DNA from: Prunella strophiata
Lineage: Eukaryota; Chordata; Aves; Passeriformes; Prunellidae
Assembly: GCA_036583965.1 (NCBI GenBank)
Contig: JAZBQD010000015.1
Coordinates: forward strand, 23,341,310-23,405,309
Length of the DNA: 64,000 nt
Direction: 5' to 3'
Below are positions 25,651 through 39,244 of the stretch, in pieces; the first letter of the stretch is position 1, and every line of letters starts with the position of its first letter. Under the pieces are notes generated by a model, which saw only the letters and a list, made by a program, of their open reading frames with translations, made no database searches and was not told the origin of the DNA. The translations under genes were made by a program, and so were the position numbers.

Positions 25651-28600
25651 GTCCTCAGTAGAAAATCCCTAAGAATGTTTTCAAGTAGAGAAAAGATTGT
25701 GCATGCTGGGCAAGTTTGCTGCTGGAGAAGTGCAGTGAGGATTCCTTACATCTCTGAACACGGGCTGCATAGCAACCTAGGATCTCAAGGCAGGAAGCAC
25801 CAGGAGCCTCAAAGACAAGTGCACAATATCCCTCACATAAAAGTAGGGGTTGTGGTGATAGAGTTAAAAATAAATCACTTCCTAGCAAAGGTGTTTGGCC
25901 TTGAACCTGGAAACACTTTAGAAATGTAGATGAGTACTGTTACCCCAGTGTTGGAGATGAGAGGAGTGAAATGATACATTCAAGGACAGAAAGCAGGTAG
26001 CTGGCATGGTGTGCCCTAATCCTCCCTTGCTGTTGGGCATATTTGTGCTATTGTCCTCTTGGCTATGCTGGTCAGCAGTACAGTCATTACATTTTTGGCC
26101 ACGACTCAGAAAAGCCAAATCTCCAGCCTGGCAACTCATCTTCCCAGATGATGAAGGCAAAAATGTGCAACACTAACAAGGTGAAGCTTGCATTCCCCAT
26201 TTTGTGCTGCACAGTGTTCATGTACCAAATGCTCTGGACAGGAATGAGCCTGCTGAGTGTTTGCCCACAATTTCCTCTGCAAAGGAGATGACTTCTAGCA
26301 GTTCTCTAGGGGTAAAACATCCCATTGCAGAATGACTCAATGCTTATGTGCTATTAAGATCTCCCTGGAAGGAAATTTCTGATCTAGAATAAAGTGTTGA
26401 CAAGAACAGCAAAAAAACCCTTTGAAATGAGCACTGACAAGATCCATGTTGCTGGATTTTGGATGAATGCTTTTGAGCTGTCAGCATGCAACCTAAGGTC
26501 AACCCAGAGCAGTCTAGAGAATTTTGTTTTCAGAACCTTTTTAACTCTCAGAACCTTTCACCCATTCAAAAATGAAAACAAAATTTCACAAATTAATTGT
26601 TAAGATTATATTTATGAACTGAAAGTATAGCTGTAAGCAACCAGCACATTTCCTTAGTCTGTTCTATGTCTGTCAAGCTACAAATCTGAACCAAGCAGGT
26701 TTGGAAGAAATGCAGAATGTCCATGTTGATCATACAGCCCTTAGGAATAAAAGCCATTCCATGTTCATAACATCATTATGATATCAGGATGCATCAATGG
26801 CATGATAAAAATTTGGAATTGCCCAGTAAGTTTTCATATCCTTGCTCATCTACTTCCAGTCCTTCCAAGATAACAGAATTTCTTTCTAAGACAGTATGAT
26901 TTTTCAAAGAAAAAATATCCAGTGAGGTAGGCCCATTCCCCTGAGATGTCACAAGCTGCCACAAAGAGCTGTGCAGTGGGCATGGTATGTCACCTGACCT
27001 TTGCTGTTCACAGCAAGCAGACATCTCTGCAGTTCTGTCTTCTGGGGCTGCTGCTGGTCTCTGAACAGCACAGTACTACTGCCTTTGGACCAAAACAATT
27101 TAACACATGCCTCCACCTTTCACGTCCCAGTCAAGCTCTCACCAGCCCTTTGGTTCACCCTGCAGGCTCCCTGCTTGCCACAGGTGCTCAGGCAGAGCGT
27201 GGGGGAAAGTCCACAAGGAGCAGCATCTCCCCCATGGAGCTGTAGCTCAGACACCACCAGGGTGAGTTATTTCTGACCTGTGGATGTGGAGTGAGAGAGC
27301 TGGTGCTGAGCATCTACACTTTGCACATTTCAGGGCTTTTCTTGTGTTGAACCATAGTGTGGACCTATGGATTGAATGGGACTGCAGTGCCTGAAATGCA
27401 CTCCTGAAGAGAACCAGGTGAGTTCCACCTGGAGGAACCCAAATTATATGCTCTAATCTTAATGTAGCCATTAAGCAAGCTGGGTATGGAGGTAGGGCTG
27501 GGGCTTTCCCTTGCTGCTCATGAGATTAATCTGAGTCATGGTTTTAGCTGATCATCACCAGGTTACCAAATACAGCAACTCTTACTATATATAAAAGCTA
27601 GTGTACCTGGAATGACTGATTAATACTAATTTACTCTGGAATGCTGATATTTCAAGTCTTTAATATCTTTAACAGTCCCTCTGTTCATCTGAGATGTGAA
27701 TGTCCAAAACTGTGGAATGGATCAATCAGCAATTCTAATCACTGTTGTGCTATTTATTAAGTCAGGGCTACAATGACAGATCCTAATGTGATAATTACAA
27801 TGCTGGACCCAGAGATTTGGCAGTGGCTGTGGAATACGTGAGTCACAGCACTGAGAGCACCAAGGCCAAAATGGCAAAACTCACAGAGTCCAAATAAAAT
27901 AAAAGAAAATAAGTACAGAAAAAAAAGAAGTCTAAGAACACACAAAATGCCAATTATAATGAAATAGCTGTTATAAAAAGCTCTCTTCAAGAAGATAGAT
28001 CAGATTTGTAAGAGGAATTATAGAGCATGTCCAGCTCTGTAATCTTTAATCATGACAGATGAACTGCATGAAGAAAAGTTTACTTATGCTTTGTGAGAAA
28101 ACACACTTGTTATTATGGCACTATGTGGATTTGCATAGTGCTACAGGATTTTGGATTTGGGAGAATCATAGATGAAATTTAGTTAAGTAAAAGAAAGATA
28201 TTTTCAATAAAATCAATGGATGTACTGTGCATTTGACCCTCACATATACAAGCCTTTCAACATCAATCCCATGGACAGCTATAAAGACCTGAGTTCTCTC
28301 TCTTGGGCTTTTTGGGGTTCAGATGCAAACAGGAGAAAGGGCTCCTTACAGGAGCAGTACTGGTGAAGATAAGGGGATCTACAGAGGGCTGCTGCAGAGG
28401 AAGGAAGCAGCTGAGTTCTGTGTTTTACAATCTGCTACAGCTCTTCTTTCCCCCTGGGAAGGCTTTTCAGAGAAAGCTGTGGCATGCAGAGAAGAGACAA
28501 TGTACTGATGAGATCCTTGGACTAATAAACTATTGACTCTCCAAAAGTGAACCCTGCAACTCATTTCTTGCAACGCTTCTGAAGACTTTAGAGTTGAATG

Positions 28601-29434
28601 CATCATGCAAATTGCTCCTGTGTCTGACTCACAAGCACAGGAGATAATGTGAGCTCTGGGGCTGGTTCTCCTCCAGCTCTCCTTCCTGGACTAACTCATT
28701 GCTCAGTCAGGAGGACACATGCTGTAGGCTGAGGTGGTGTTCAGCACACTGTAGGTTTTATCAGATGTGACTTCCAAGTGCATTAAATAATATTTAATGA
28801 GACCTGTCTGCCTTGCCTGCAGTCCCCACCAGTTGTGGTTCATTGTGGTCACACAGGACAGAGAGGCAGGACAAAACACTTTCTTTTGTATTTTTTCACT
28901 TTGTAGGGCTCATGCAACAGTAGGTTTGCAGTAGCACTCAAGACACAGGTGGCATCTTGTGTTAAAATCTTACCAAACTGTCACATTGCTGATCATACAC
29001 TGCCAGGACTTTTAAACATGACAGACTCTGTGGGAGGTTTATAGAGTGACTTCTAATTCTCTAAATGTAACCCCCTGCAGTTAAAAAAAGGGAACACCAC
29101 GTTATTCTCTTCAGAAAGCTGTGGAGAAGCCTTGTTTCTGCCATTGCTTCCAGAAGGGACCATGGGCCAGATGTAGGGATGCAATGCAGGGTAGGGATGG
29201 CTGCAGGAAAAAGGGGAATCCTGGTACACAGCATGACCAGAGAGCCCATGATGTTAGTGTGCAACCTGACAGCTTCCCCACCTGCCCCTCCTGGTAGTGA
29301 CACTCCAGAAATCTCCCACAGATGTTGCAGCAAGTCCCACTCCTCCCTCAGTGACCATCTCACATAGAGGCCTGCAATACTTCTGCATTTATCCTCTGTA
29401 ACCACAAATGTGAGATCATCAAGGTAATGAGTTG

Positions 29435-29436
<2 letters not shown>

Positions 29437-29465
<29 letters not shown>
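29437..29465 (+). repeat. Poly(T) run of 29
   Basis: An uninterrupted homopolymer not attached to a recognisable retroelement. Its length is uncertain, because such runs are prone to slippage and sequencing error. Confidence 0.9.
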
Positions 29466-29467
<2 letters not shown>

Positions 29468-32400
29468 CTAGAGCCACTGAAATTCACTGTGCAAGTCACT
29501 TGTGATTTCAGCAGTTTTGCTCCAACAGATTCCTGCAGTCAGACAGTGGGGACAACACACCCAAGACAGAGCACACAGCTCCTGTGTGCCTCATTTTACA
29601 GTGCTACCTGGAACATGGTTAATAATTTGCTGAGAAAATGATTAGTGTGATACACTTCCTCCAAGTCTTGAAATTTATGCATGAGTCATTTTAAAATGAA
29701 ATTACTTTCTAAATAGGAGCTGTTTCTGATACTCTGCTTGTGTGCACTCAAAGCCTCCTGTTGGACACAGGCTGCCCAGAGCAGACCTTTGACTGCTCTT
29801 TGGGCCAACAGGAGAAAGGCAGGTGGGAACTTTCAATGAGAAAATTCAGACTGTCACATGGATACACTGAAGGATGCCTGACTTCAGCTCCTGCATCTGT
29901 ACCTCTGCACTAACTGCATGCAGGCACCAGGCTAGCCTGGGACACCCTGTCCCCCAGCAGACCTGGCACTGACACCTGAGGCAGGGTGAGCAGTGGGAGA
30001 GCAGGGGGAGCAAGGGGAAGGCACTGGGCTGGTATCCCTCCCATGCAGGGAAGAGGAGGAGCTTGGTGGCAGCTCCTCTGGAGGAAGGCCCTCCAGCTCT
30101 GCTGTTCTCTGATGCTGTGAGTGTTTCACTGAATTGCTCACTGGTCAAACTTCCACTGAGCTCAGAATGGACTGCAGTAATTCTGACATGGCCAGGCCAT
30201 GTGTCTGCCTGTGGCTTTCAGTAACGTGTGTATTTCTGCAACCCACAGCTTTGCTCTCACATTGTTCAGGATGTATTCTCTCTCTACACACCTTGAATCC
30301 CTGAGTGATGCCCAGTGGGATGCTCTCAAGATTTGCTGCCACAACCCCGTTTTTTGCTTTTTAGCTTTATTCTCAGTCTTCTGTGCTTTAAGGTTTTCCT
30401 CCTCCTCTTGGTGCAATCCAGTGTCATGGATGGCTGCATTTGCTCCTCCTTGCCTTGCTCCATTCCAAAGTAAGCCACTGGAGCTGGAATGCTCCCTTAG
30501 CACCCATGGTAGGATTTTTGCCAGCAGTAGTATTTGGAAGCTGCCCAGCCCCACCAGGATGTATGGCACATGGACTTTGACAGAAGCAGCTCCACTGGCA
30601 TCTCTGCTGGGGCTGGGATGGTGTTCCCAGCTGATGAAGCCCTGGGAACAGAGGTTGCCAGTGCAGCTTGGCAAAGCAAATTAATATTCCTTGGTTTATG
30701 GACTTCAGACTGCCCCTGAATAACTATCAAAAAAGAATCTAAGAACCCAGAGAGAAGAAATGCCCTACTGCTTTGGACTTGTGGTTCTTCCAGCTCTGTG
30801 CTGTCTCTGAAAGCAAGCAATAGGAAATGCTGTTTAGAATATCACCTATGGACCTTGTGAGAAGCAGTTTTTCACTCACTTTCCCCACTAGCTTTGTGAA
30901 ACTGAAATTATCTGCCATTTCCCCCTCAGCCTTCTCCTCTCCACACTGAAAAGTCCAAAACCTGCTAGTACTTTCTCTTGAGGCAACTGCTTCAAACCAC
31001 TTAGCTGTGTTTGTTGCCCTTCACTGTTCCTTCTTTAATGCTCTGCAAGAGAGAGAGAGGCTTGCAGTTCATTCTGCTCTAGATGCTAAATTTTAGAGAA
31101 TGACAAAATATAGTTTTCTTTCCTAGTGTTACAGTGACAAACATAATTTTTTTTTTCATGCTTTCAGTCCCCTTTTTGACTATGTCCCATGTGTGTTGAC
31201 ATGTTTGGCTGCCATTACACACCATGTTCAGAACACAGTGAACTGTGACTGCTCTCCTGCCATCTTTCTACCCACTCAGTCTTATGAGATCCTTCATCAT
31301 CAAAAAATAGATTTTATGTTAACTATGCTCCATTCAAATGCATCTCTTCCATGCAATATTTTGAAAATTACCAATTTGTAATGCACAGCTTTTGTCCTAA
31401 TTAGGGGATGCAAATACATATGTTGATTGCAGGTTACAACTCCTATATGCTGAGTGCAACAAGAGTTTTCTTCATAAGTATTATCAGATCAAGACCTTCT
31501 AGATAAGTATCTTATATGGAAACCTGAAAAGAGGTGACAAGTTGGTAAAGGACAGCTCTGTCACCCCTGCCAGTGTTTGGGATTGCATCACACAACGAGG
31601 AGGAAGACAGATGCCTGCAGCAAATATGCTTGCAGATTTTTGCTCAAGCAAGTAGTCTGGCTGATGTTACTCACAGTAATGGTCTTCTGAGGATCAGAGA
31701 GTGTCCTTTTTATCAAATCAGGAAGGCACTAGGTGCCAAAAAAGGATCAGTTGTTTTGTTTGTGAGTAAGAAGTCACATCATTCTGCCTCATGAGAAGGA
31801 AGTGTGCCGCGGTTTCACCTGGACCACTTCCTTGAAGATGTGCTTTTATCTCCCATGGATGGGGGCTTGGAAATGCTCTGTATTTTGGCACACGTAGAAA
31901 CAAGATTGTATTGAGAATAAGCACAGACTTTTCTCTAAACTCCTTGGAAATGGAGGCATGTTGGATGAAGGAAAATAAAATTTCTGTGCAAGTATAATTT
32001 TCCATTTAGTTTTTAAAGGCAACATCTTTAATAACTTGTGGTCCATATTTCCAAAAGCCATTAAAAAGAGCTACAGTCCATGTGATAGCATGTAGTCTAC
32101 TAGTTGACTCACATTTTCCCTGAAAAAGTAATTTCATGAGTAGAATTTGGTTGGAAAGAGATCCCTCTGAGATTATAGCAACTTCAGTGTTAAGGATGAT
32201 ACCTTAATTTTAATTGTAATCCAATCCTTGACTTCAGATCCAATTATAGACTTATTCAAATTATTGTTTGCTTAACAAACTTACATCTCTTCATGCTCTC
32301 CTTCATGCTGAGAGCAGTACTGCCTTCTTTCCTGCCATATGTGGTTGCAAGATGTCATTTTGAGTGCCAGTGCAGGACTCAATGCTGCTTGCTGTGTTTT

Positions 32401-33182
32401 GGGGAGCAAGTTCCTCAGGAAGAAGTAGGTGACCTCCAGCCCTGCCAGCCACATGTGGAGCATGGTGCATTTACTCTGCAGGGACCTGAGGATGATAAAA
32501 AACGTGGGCTCTGCCATGAGAAGGCTGAGGACTTACAGACCTGCTGCTGGGAGAGGTCCAGACAAATCTTATTTATGGTCCAGCTCTACATCTGAGGGCC
32601 ACTACTTTTATAGCTTCTACTTGCAGTATTTCACCAGTGTAATGATTGAGAAATTCTGTTTAAGTAGGAGAGACAAATGACCAGAGTGCTTCAGATCCAC
32701 AAAAAGATTTAAATACTTTTCCCTGGAAAGCAGGATTTGCTATGAGTGCCACAGGGCAGAACATCTGCATCCCTGGTGGGTGGCACCTGCTGCAATGCTG
32801 AAGTACAGTGTTGTATCAGTGACAACTCTGGTTTCTGGAGGGAAAATCCTTGTTCCTGGTCCACCTGTGGGTGGTTACAACACTCTGGAGTGATGTATGC
32901 TACATGGTAGAGGAAACCCTTCTGCAGAACTGTAGCCTCAGACAATGTGCAGGCTCTGCCACTGTGCAATTACAGCAGTGATTCTATCCTTGGCTAAATC
33001 TTTGCCAACATTTACTGCAATACAAGTAAATCAACAAACTCTTCCAGCTCTAATTAAAAAACTAATTTAGCATGATGGCAAGTGAATGCATGTAAGACAT
33101 AGAGTTATATAGTGTTGAGATTTTGACCTTGAAACATGAGATTGAAAATTACACTTGTCTTCAGAAGTCACATTGTTGCCTG

Positions 33183-33305
33183 CATGCAATAGATATTTGA
33201 AGCAGTTTCAGAAGTATTAACCACATTTACAGAAATAAAATGCCATATGCAACATGTATTTAAAGCAGTTTCAGAAATATTAACCACATTTACAGAAATA
33301 AAGTA
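33183..33305 (+). repeat. Tandem duplication, period 63 bp, two copies
   Basis: The second unit begins about 33246. Landmark words AGCAGTTTCAGAA and ATTAACCACATTTACAGAAATAAA recur exactly 63 bases apart (33201 and 33264 for AGCAGTTT), with a few substitutions. The short-range duplication has no evident function. Confidence 0.85.
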
Positions 33306-35500
33306 ACCTTGGTCAAATGTTCACATGTACGCCAAAATCTGTGGTGAATACCAGTCTAGCTAAAGAAAATTAAACTACTTTAAAAGAGAAAATACTGCAG
33401 TGTTTCTGCTGTGCAGATCCCCAGACCTGCATGGATTTTGGTGAAGCAGAAGCCTCCCAGCACAGCACCTGTGAAATGCCCTGGAAGATCACACAGCACC
33501 ATGGCCCTGCTCTGCCTGCTGGGGTCCTGCCCTCCCGGGCTGTCTCAGTAGCTCCAGTGCAGCTCTCTCCATCGCAAGTCTTTGCTAGTTTGCAACAACC
33601 CTTTTGCATCAAAAGTTACCAGCAAAGCCATGAAGCCAGTGCTGCTGCCCAGCTGCCATCAGCTGGTCTGACAACAGCCCCCTGGCTCCAAAGGTTTCTT
33701 AAGGAAACTTTCCTGTCAGCCCACTCAATGCCCCTCTGGCAGTCACCACCCATCCCTGCAGGCTCTCAGTGCTGGCACCGACCCCCTTGGCAGCAGGCAG
33801 CCCCTGGGACCCCACAGGGGCACCTCTGGCCCCCTGCACATCCCACTCTGATGCAGCCAGACCAGATTTCCTTAGCAGCTTGATTCCAGATCTCCCAGAG
33901 CAGCATCTCAGAGCTCTGATTCCTAAAAGTGATTTAATAGTGGTACAACAGCAGAGTAACAGAGCTGTCCAGGCTCAGAGGGACCCTGAACAAAGGAAAC
34001 CCTGGGCTTTCATGCCCTGAAAATGCATGTGGGTGTTTCTCTGGGTTCTTCCTTGCTGAGCCCCCAGCTGCTGCTGTCTCTGATTCTCTCTGACTGCCTG
34101 ATCACCTGGCTGGTGCCACAGGTCCCCTGGCCTCAGCTACTTGCATTGAATGTATTCTTCCACAGGCTCAGCTGGAAGCTGACCCCTAAATCCCCTAAAT
34201 CAAAAGGCACCTACAGAGATCCCCAATGGCATGAAAATATATTTCTGGAAGACCTCTGATAAAATATAAGATTTTTTTTTTTTTTTCAGATTGGGTAAAA
34301 ATTAGTAACAAAAATTTAGAACAGTGCTACAGGTACTGTTATACAAGTATAATGGAATTGTGCTAAAGATATGAAGTGTTTGTATTACACATATGAGATA
34401 AAGAGCAAATAAGTAAAAATGAATTAAGGACATATGAATTTATATGTTATATGAATAAAATATTTATTATTTATAATAGACAATAAAGATATGCTATTTA
34501 AACAGGATTTATTTAACATTTATATAACATCCCCTTTTACTTGTGCTTACTCAACAGATTGTTTTTCTTTCTGTAGACAACCTAGAACATGTCAACATAA
34601 AAATATGGATACATAACTTCTATAATAGCAAAAAGCAAAGAAAAACAAACCTAAATCCATTAAAACTGACATTCACTTTTAAAGAGTAGCAGGAAGTCTG
34701 CAAATGTGGCATATTAAAAATAGGACTCCATAAAGAGCAAAAAATAAAGAACAAGAAGAAAATGAAGAAAATAAATTTGTTTCTGTCATTCTCACCAAGC
34801 TGAATTCAGCAAAAGCTTGCAGAGACATGAAGTGACCAATTCTAAGAGTAATTAGTACTTTGTAGAAATTAACTGTAAGGATCCCATTGTAGTAGAACTA
34901 TACGCACAGAATTTCAGCTTTTATTTTTACCTGAAATGCTATACCATTGTCAAAACCTGCTACTTGTCTCAAGGCTGCTTTTGAAAACAACCAGAATATC
35001 AAATGCATTATTAGGCTTGTGCATCTCTCTTTCTTTCTGAGTTAAAACAATTTGCATTTATGTAAAGAAAATTCAATTCTTAGTAAAAAGATACTCTGAA
35101 AACAAAACTTCAGTTAAAGAGAAGAGAATAAAAGAGTCAATGTCTGGCCAAGGTGGTATTGCAGTTGGTTGATGCCATTGCAGCTGAGTCTTAATGGGAA
35201 CACCCTCCCTCTAGCAAAGCTGGCTGAGGTGAGCAAGGTGCTCACCAGCATCCACCTGGGAGTGCCTGTGCAGTGGACCAGGCTGGGGAATGCCTGTCCC
35301 TCTACACCACCACCCCAAGGGCAAAAGTGATGGACACACCTCTTAAATACAGGATATAATTTTAAAAAATTAGACATTTTTTTTTTATAAGGAGTGTAGC
35401 ACCACAACCAAAAGATGTGAATAGGGTAAGACTCCAGGTCCATCTGAGGGCTGCAAAGATGGATAAGGGACTGAAGCATCTTTCTTAAAACTCTTAATAG

Positions 35501-35829
35501 AGTTGGGCCTGTTCAGCCTGAAGAAAAGAAAACTGGGAGGGGGATCTCTCAATGTCTATCAGTCTCTGAAGGGAGGGAGTCAAGAGCATGGAGCCAGGCT
35601 CTTCACAGTGGTGCCAAGCAACAGGACAAGAGGCAATGGGCAGAAACTGATACCCAGAAGTTCCACCTGAATATGAGGAAGAACTTCTTTACTGTGTGAG
35701 TGACCAAGCCCTGGAACAGATTGCCCAGAGATGCTGTGGTGTCTCCCTCACTGTAAGTGAGCAGGGAGGTTGGACCAGATAACCCACTGTGGTCCTGTCC
35801 CTTCCAGCCTCACCAATTCTGTGATTCTA
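35501..35829 (+). mobile_element. 5'-truncated CR1 LINE fragment
   Basis: The sequence follows the avian CR1 3' end: GGGCCTGTTCAGCCTGAAGA at the left, then the segments on aggressive single-copy text such as CCTGGAACAGATTGCCCAGAG, GAGGTTGGACCAGATAACC and a terminal ATTCTGTGATTCT, the CR1 octamer-type tail. Only about 330 bp remain, and no reverse transcriptase is encoded. Divergence suggests an old copy. Confidence 0.9.
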
Positions 35830-36470
35830 AGAGAAAGTCAGCAAAGAACTATACAACACAGAAATCCTCAGGACTGAAGTAAAAGTAAAATGTTTTTAAA
35901 ATATATAAGAATGTAGCTAAACATATTTTGGGCAACAAAGAACAAAAACCTCTCCGGTTTTATTAAAAGAATGTGGACAGGTACCACGAAGAGCAACCTC
36001 CTGTCCTTATCCCATCTCTCCTCTCTGTGATCTAACTACAGTAGGTTGCATGAACACCAAAGACAGTGGAAATGTCTTGCTTCTCTTTCTGCATTAGCTG
36101 CTCATTATCCTGTTGAACTTACCAGCAAGTCATTCATAAAAACTTACCACCAGAACTACTGTTTCATGAACATATCTCAAAGACTGATAACAAGCTCTTT
36201 ATGCTTTAGATTAGTTAGAGATAGGAGATAAAGATCTCTGTAGCTCCAAATAGCTCAGTAATACATTTGAAAAGTACATAAGAAGTTCAGACAAAGTTAT
36301 ATTTTTATTTTCTAATCACACTGTGTTGAAACAGGTCTTATTTTTGTTTGATAGATTCTACAAATTTATGAGTATGTGAGAAGGTTTCTGTTGTTCAAAA
36401 AACTCCCTCTAATCTCCATAACTGTAATGAAACATTGAGGGTCATGCAGCAAAAGGTGAATAAAAATATA

Positions 36471-36519
36471 TTCATTCATTCATTCATGCAGTCATTCATT
36501 TATTCATTAATTCATTCAT
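36471..36519 (+). repeat. Imperfect (ATTC)n microsatellite
   Basis: TTCATTCATTCATTCATGCA followed by further CATT units with interruptions (GCAGT, TTAT, TTAAT). A simple tetranucleotide repeat of about 12 units. Confidence 0.9.
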
Positions 36520-39210
36520 ATTGTTGTTCTTATTGAGGCCTTTTTAAGACCACCATGGTATTTTGGGGCCTGAATTACTGTTTTTGAATTTCTGGAATTT
36601 ATGACAGCACCACTTTTGTGGAAAGGAGATGGTTTTTCTTACAGATCTTGCAGAATTTGATTAATTCAAGTCTACAAAATACTTGGAACTCCTATAATGC
36701 ATTATATAAATGTAACTATATTTATTAACCAGTAATTGATGCAACATATTCAATATCCCATGAATGGATGTGTTCACTGAGCCCTTAGACAAGACACATT
36801 AAGACCAAGAAGTTCAGGCAAGGTGTTCATCAGGCTGGTTTTGGTTTGATAGATGTGCTCCAAAGTGTGTTGGTCTCCCTTTGGACTGGGAGGAGAATCC
36901 AGCCCATAGCACAGAGATTGCTGGGAGCCAGGACTCTTGTTTGCTCAGCCCTGCCCTGCTGTACCTGTGCTGCTGATATGGCCTGGGCTGTACCTGCAGC
37001 CAGGAGAGGCAAGCCTGGCAGCAGACATCAGGAGCTGCTCTGACCTGAGCCCAGCCAATCACAAAACCTTGCTGGAAGTCAAGGGGAAAAGGAAGTGGCT
37101 TTGTGCTTCTGTCTCTAAGTGAAACCTTTGACCTCATATTTGGGCTCCTCAAGAGGAAGTCTGTCCTGTTGTCTTTGAGCATGAAGCTAACCCCTGAATG
37201 CACAGCATTTAGTTTCAGCTTTGCTGGGCTTGGATCATTGAGGTCTAGGATGGATATTGGTACCAGCAGCCAAGGCCAGCACCACAGCACCTCTTCTCAT
37301 GGGCACTGTTGAAGGCACTGGTTCATTCTGTGGCTGTGCTGACCTTGAGATGCAAAAAGACAGAGCTATTTCTGATCTGATGAATTTACCCTGCTGACTA
37401 TCCTCATAACATGAAAGGTAATGAGACAGATGCACACTTGAGGCTTTAAGATGGGAGAAGATGGAGGGCATCAAGTCATGGAGTTTCCATAAATGTCAAG
37501 CAGAGGTGTATGTCCAGGGAGGCATTTCCATATAAGTCACAAGGGGGACAGAAAAAGAGCTAAAATGGTTGCACTGTAATCTTTGGAAGTACAGAAGTGA
37601 ACACAAAGTACATCCACTGATAGCCCAATACCACAGTTATTTAATCCCAGAAATGAAAGTCCCACAGAAAGTCCCTTGAGGTCCTAGCTTGTGCATGGTG
37701 TGCCAACAAAAGCTGATCATCCACAGCTGGCAGAAGTTAAAATTATGTGGTATTTTTGACATTTTTCTATTCTGAGCACAGGAATTAGTTCTTTAAATAG
37801 TGTTCATTGTAGGTGGTGGCAACACAAAATGTGCACCCTCCTCTCTTGCAGACCATAGGGTTCATCCTCTAATGGCTCACCCATGTGACTGGGTCTTGAT
37901 TACCAAAGTAGGCAATTGAAATAAGTGTGATTATTTATGCTAGGCTTGGCCTCTAATGAATGTAGAATTCCTTCCAATAGCTAAAGGTCAGTCTCAGCAT
38001 GATTCAGGTTTATCAGGTGAGCCATGTAATTTGACCCTGAAGTGAAATTGCCAAAACCCTGGAAGGTTTGACTCCCATTTTGTCACTTTTTTGGAAGTTT
38101 GTAATACTTTCAGTGGAGGGCACAGCTGCAACCAGACCTCATGGTCCTGCTGAGATGAGTGGTAACACAACTGATTTGTGGCATTTTTTTCCAGCAGGAA
38201 TCACATTTAGGGCCACCTGGAAGCTACTCTGGAAAGAATGTGTGCTAAAATGAACCCCAAGTTTGATATTTAGACATAAAGTAGTTTCATTACATGTTCA
38301 AATAAATGTGAATTTTCAGTCCCTTGCTATCTATTCCTACCCTTGTCAAAGGCTTCAAGGAAGCTAATTCAGCGTTAGAAATGCAGATATCATTGAGGGA
38401 AACATACTCTGGGAGTTCAATTACCAGTAAGAATTTCTGATGAGCTGAAGTTTGCTTCTCTTCTCACTATTATGGCTGCTTATAAAAATATTTCCAAGGA
38501 AGTCCTGTGCTCAAGGAAACATCTTATCAGCTTTGAAAGTTCCACCCTGTGATGTAAATAAGTGTCAGTATGAATATTGTCTGCATGGGGAAGAGAAGAG
38601 CTAAAACCAAGGGGAAAATGAGCCATGTCTGACTTATCTGTGCTCAGGCAAAGAGTATCTTTTTTTAAGCTATCCCAGAACAACAAGCTGGTTGGTTATA
38701 AACTATAAACCTTGGCCAGTTTTGTCTTCACTGGTCAAGCTCTGCATTTCTGAGGTTTGTACTAGTATGGCAACAATAAATCCTGCCCTTTAGAGAAGAC
38801 ATCAGACTTGAGATGAGAGTGTTGGAGTGGTGCTCCTTCACATTGCTGATTTTACACAGTCATGGCAAAGGGAGAGTCAGGTAAACCTGGGCAGCAGAAA
38901 CTCATTCTGTATTCACAGCTGGGAGTTTGGGAGGGAGGGACACAAAGAGCATCAGTTTCTAGTCGTTTGTGCTGAGTTTTGAGACATGTTTTCCTTCAAA
39001 TGCCAGTTTTCCAGGTTCTGAGCTGAGGGACATGGACTGCCCAGGCACTGCAGATTTGTCTATATGTTCCACTGAATTTCAGTTTACCTTGTAAGTCAGT
39101 CACCATAAACATATTTCATATACCATATACTCAAGATGGGTATTATAATACTAGTTTTTAATTAAGAAATTAGAACAAGATATAATAAAAAGTTGAAACA
39201 CTGCTGGTTT

Positions 39211-39214
<4 letters not shown>

Positions 39215-39244
<30 letters not shown>
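39215..39244 (+). repeat. Poly(T) run of 30
   Basis: An uninterrupted T homopolymer preceded by GGTTTGTTC and followed by CAAGCACAG. No retroelement body is recognisable next to it, so its origin is unclear. Confidence 0.9.

Larger units (their letters stand above)
25651..35500. other. Intergenic DNA between GEM and CDH17, first half
   Basis: No gene supported. GC-richer patches near 29.85-30.8 kb and 33.4-34.2 kb carry open frames on both strands (up to 170 codons), without recognisable domains or splice-linked partners. A 29-base T-run, a 63-bp tandem duplication (listed separately) and a T-run at 34272-34286 are present. Confidence 0.55.

Noticed and set aside
30162..30684. Opposing open frames of 161 and 170 codons as a new gene
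   Set aside because: No recognisable domain, codon signal or splice partners; both strands being open suggests local base composition.
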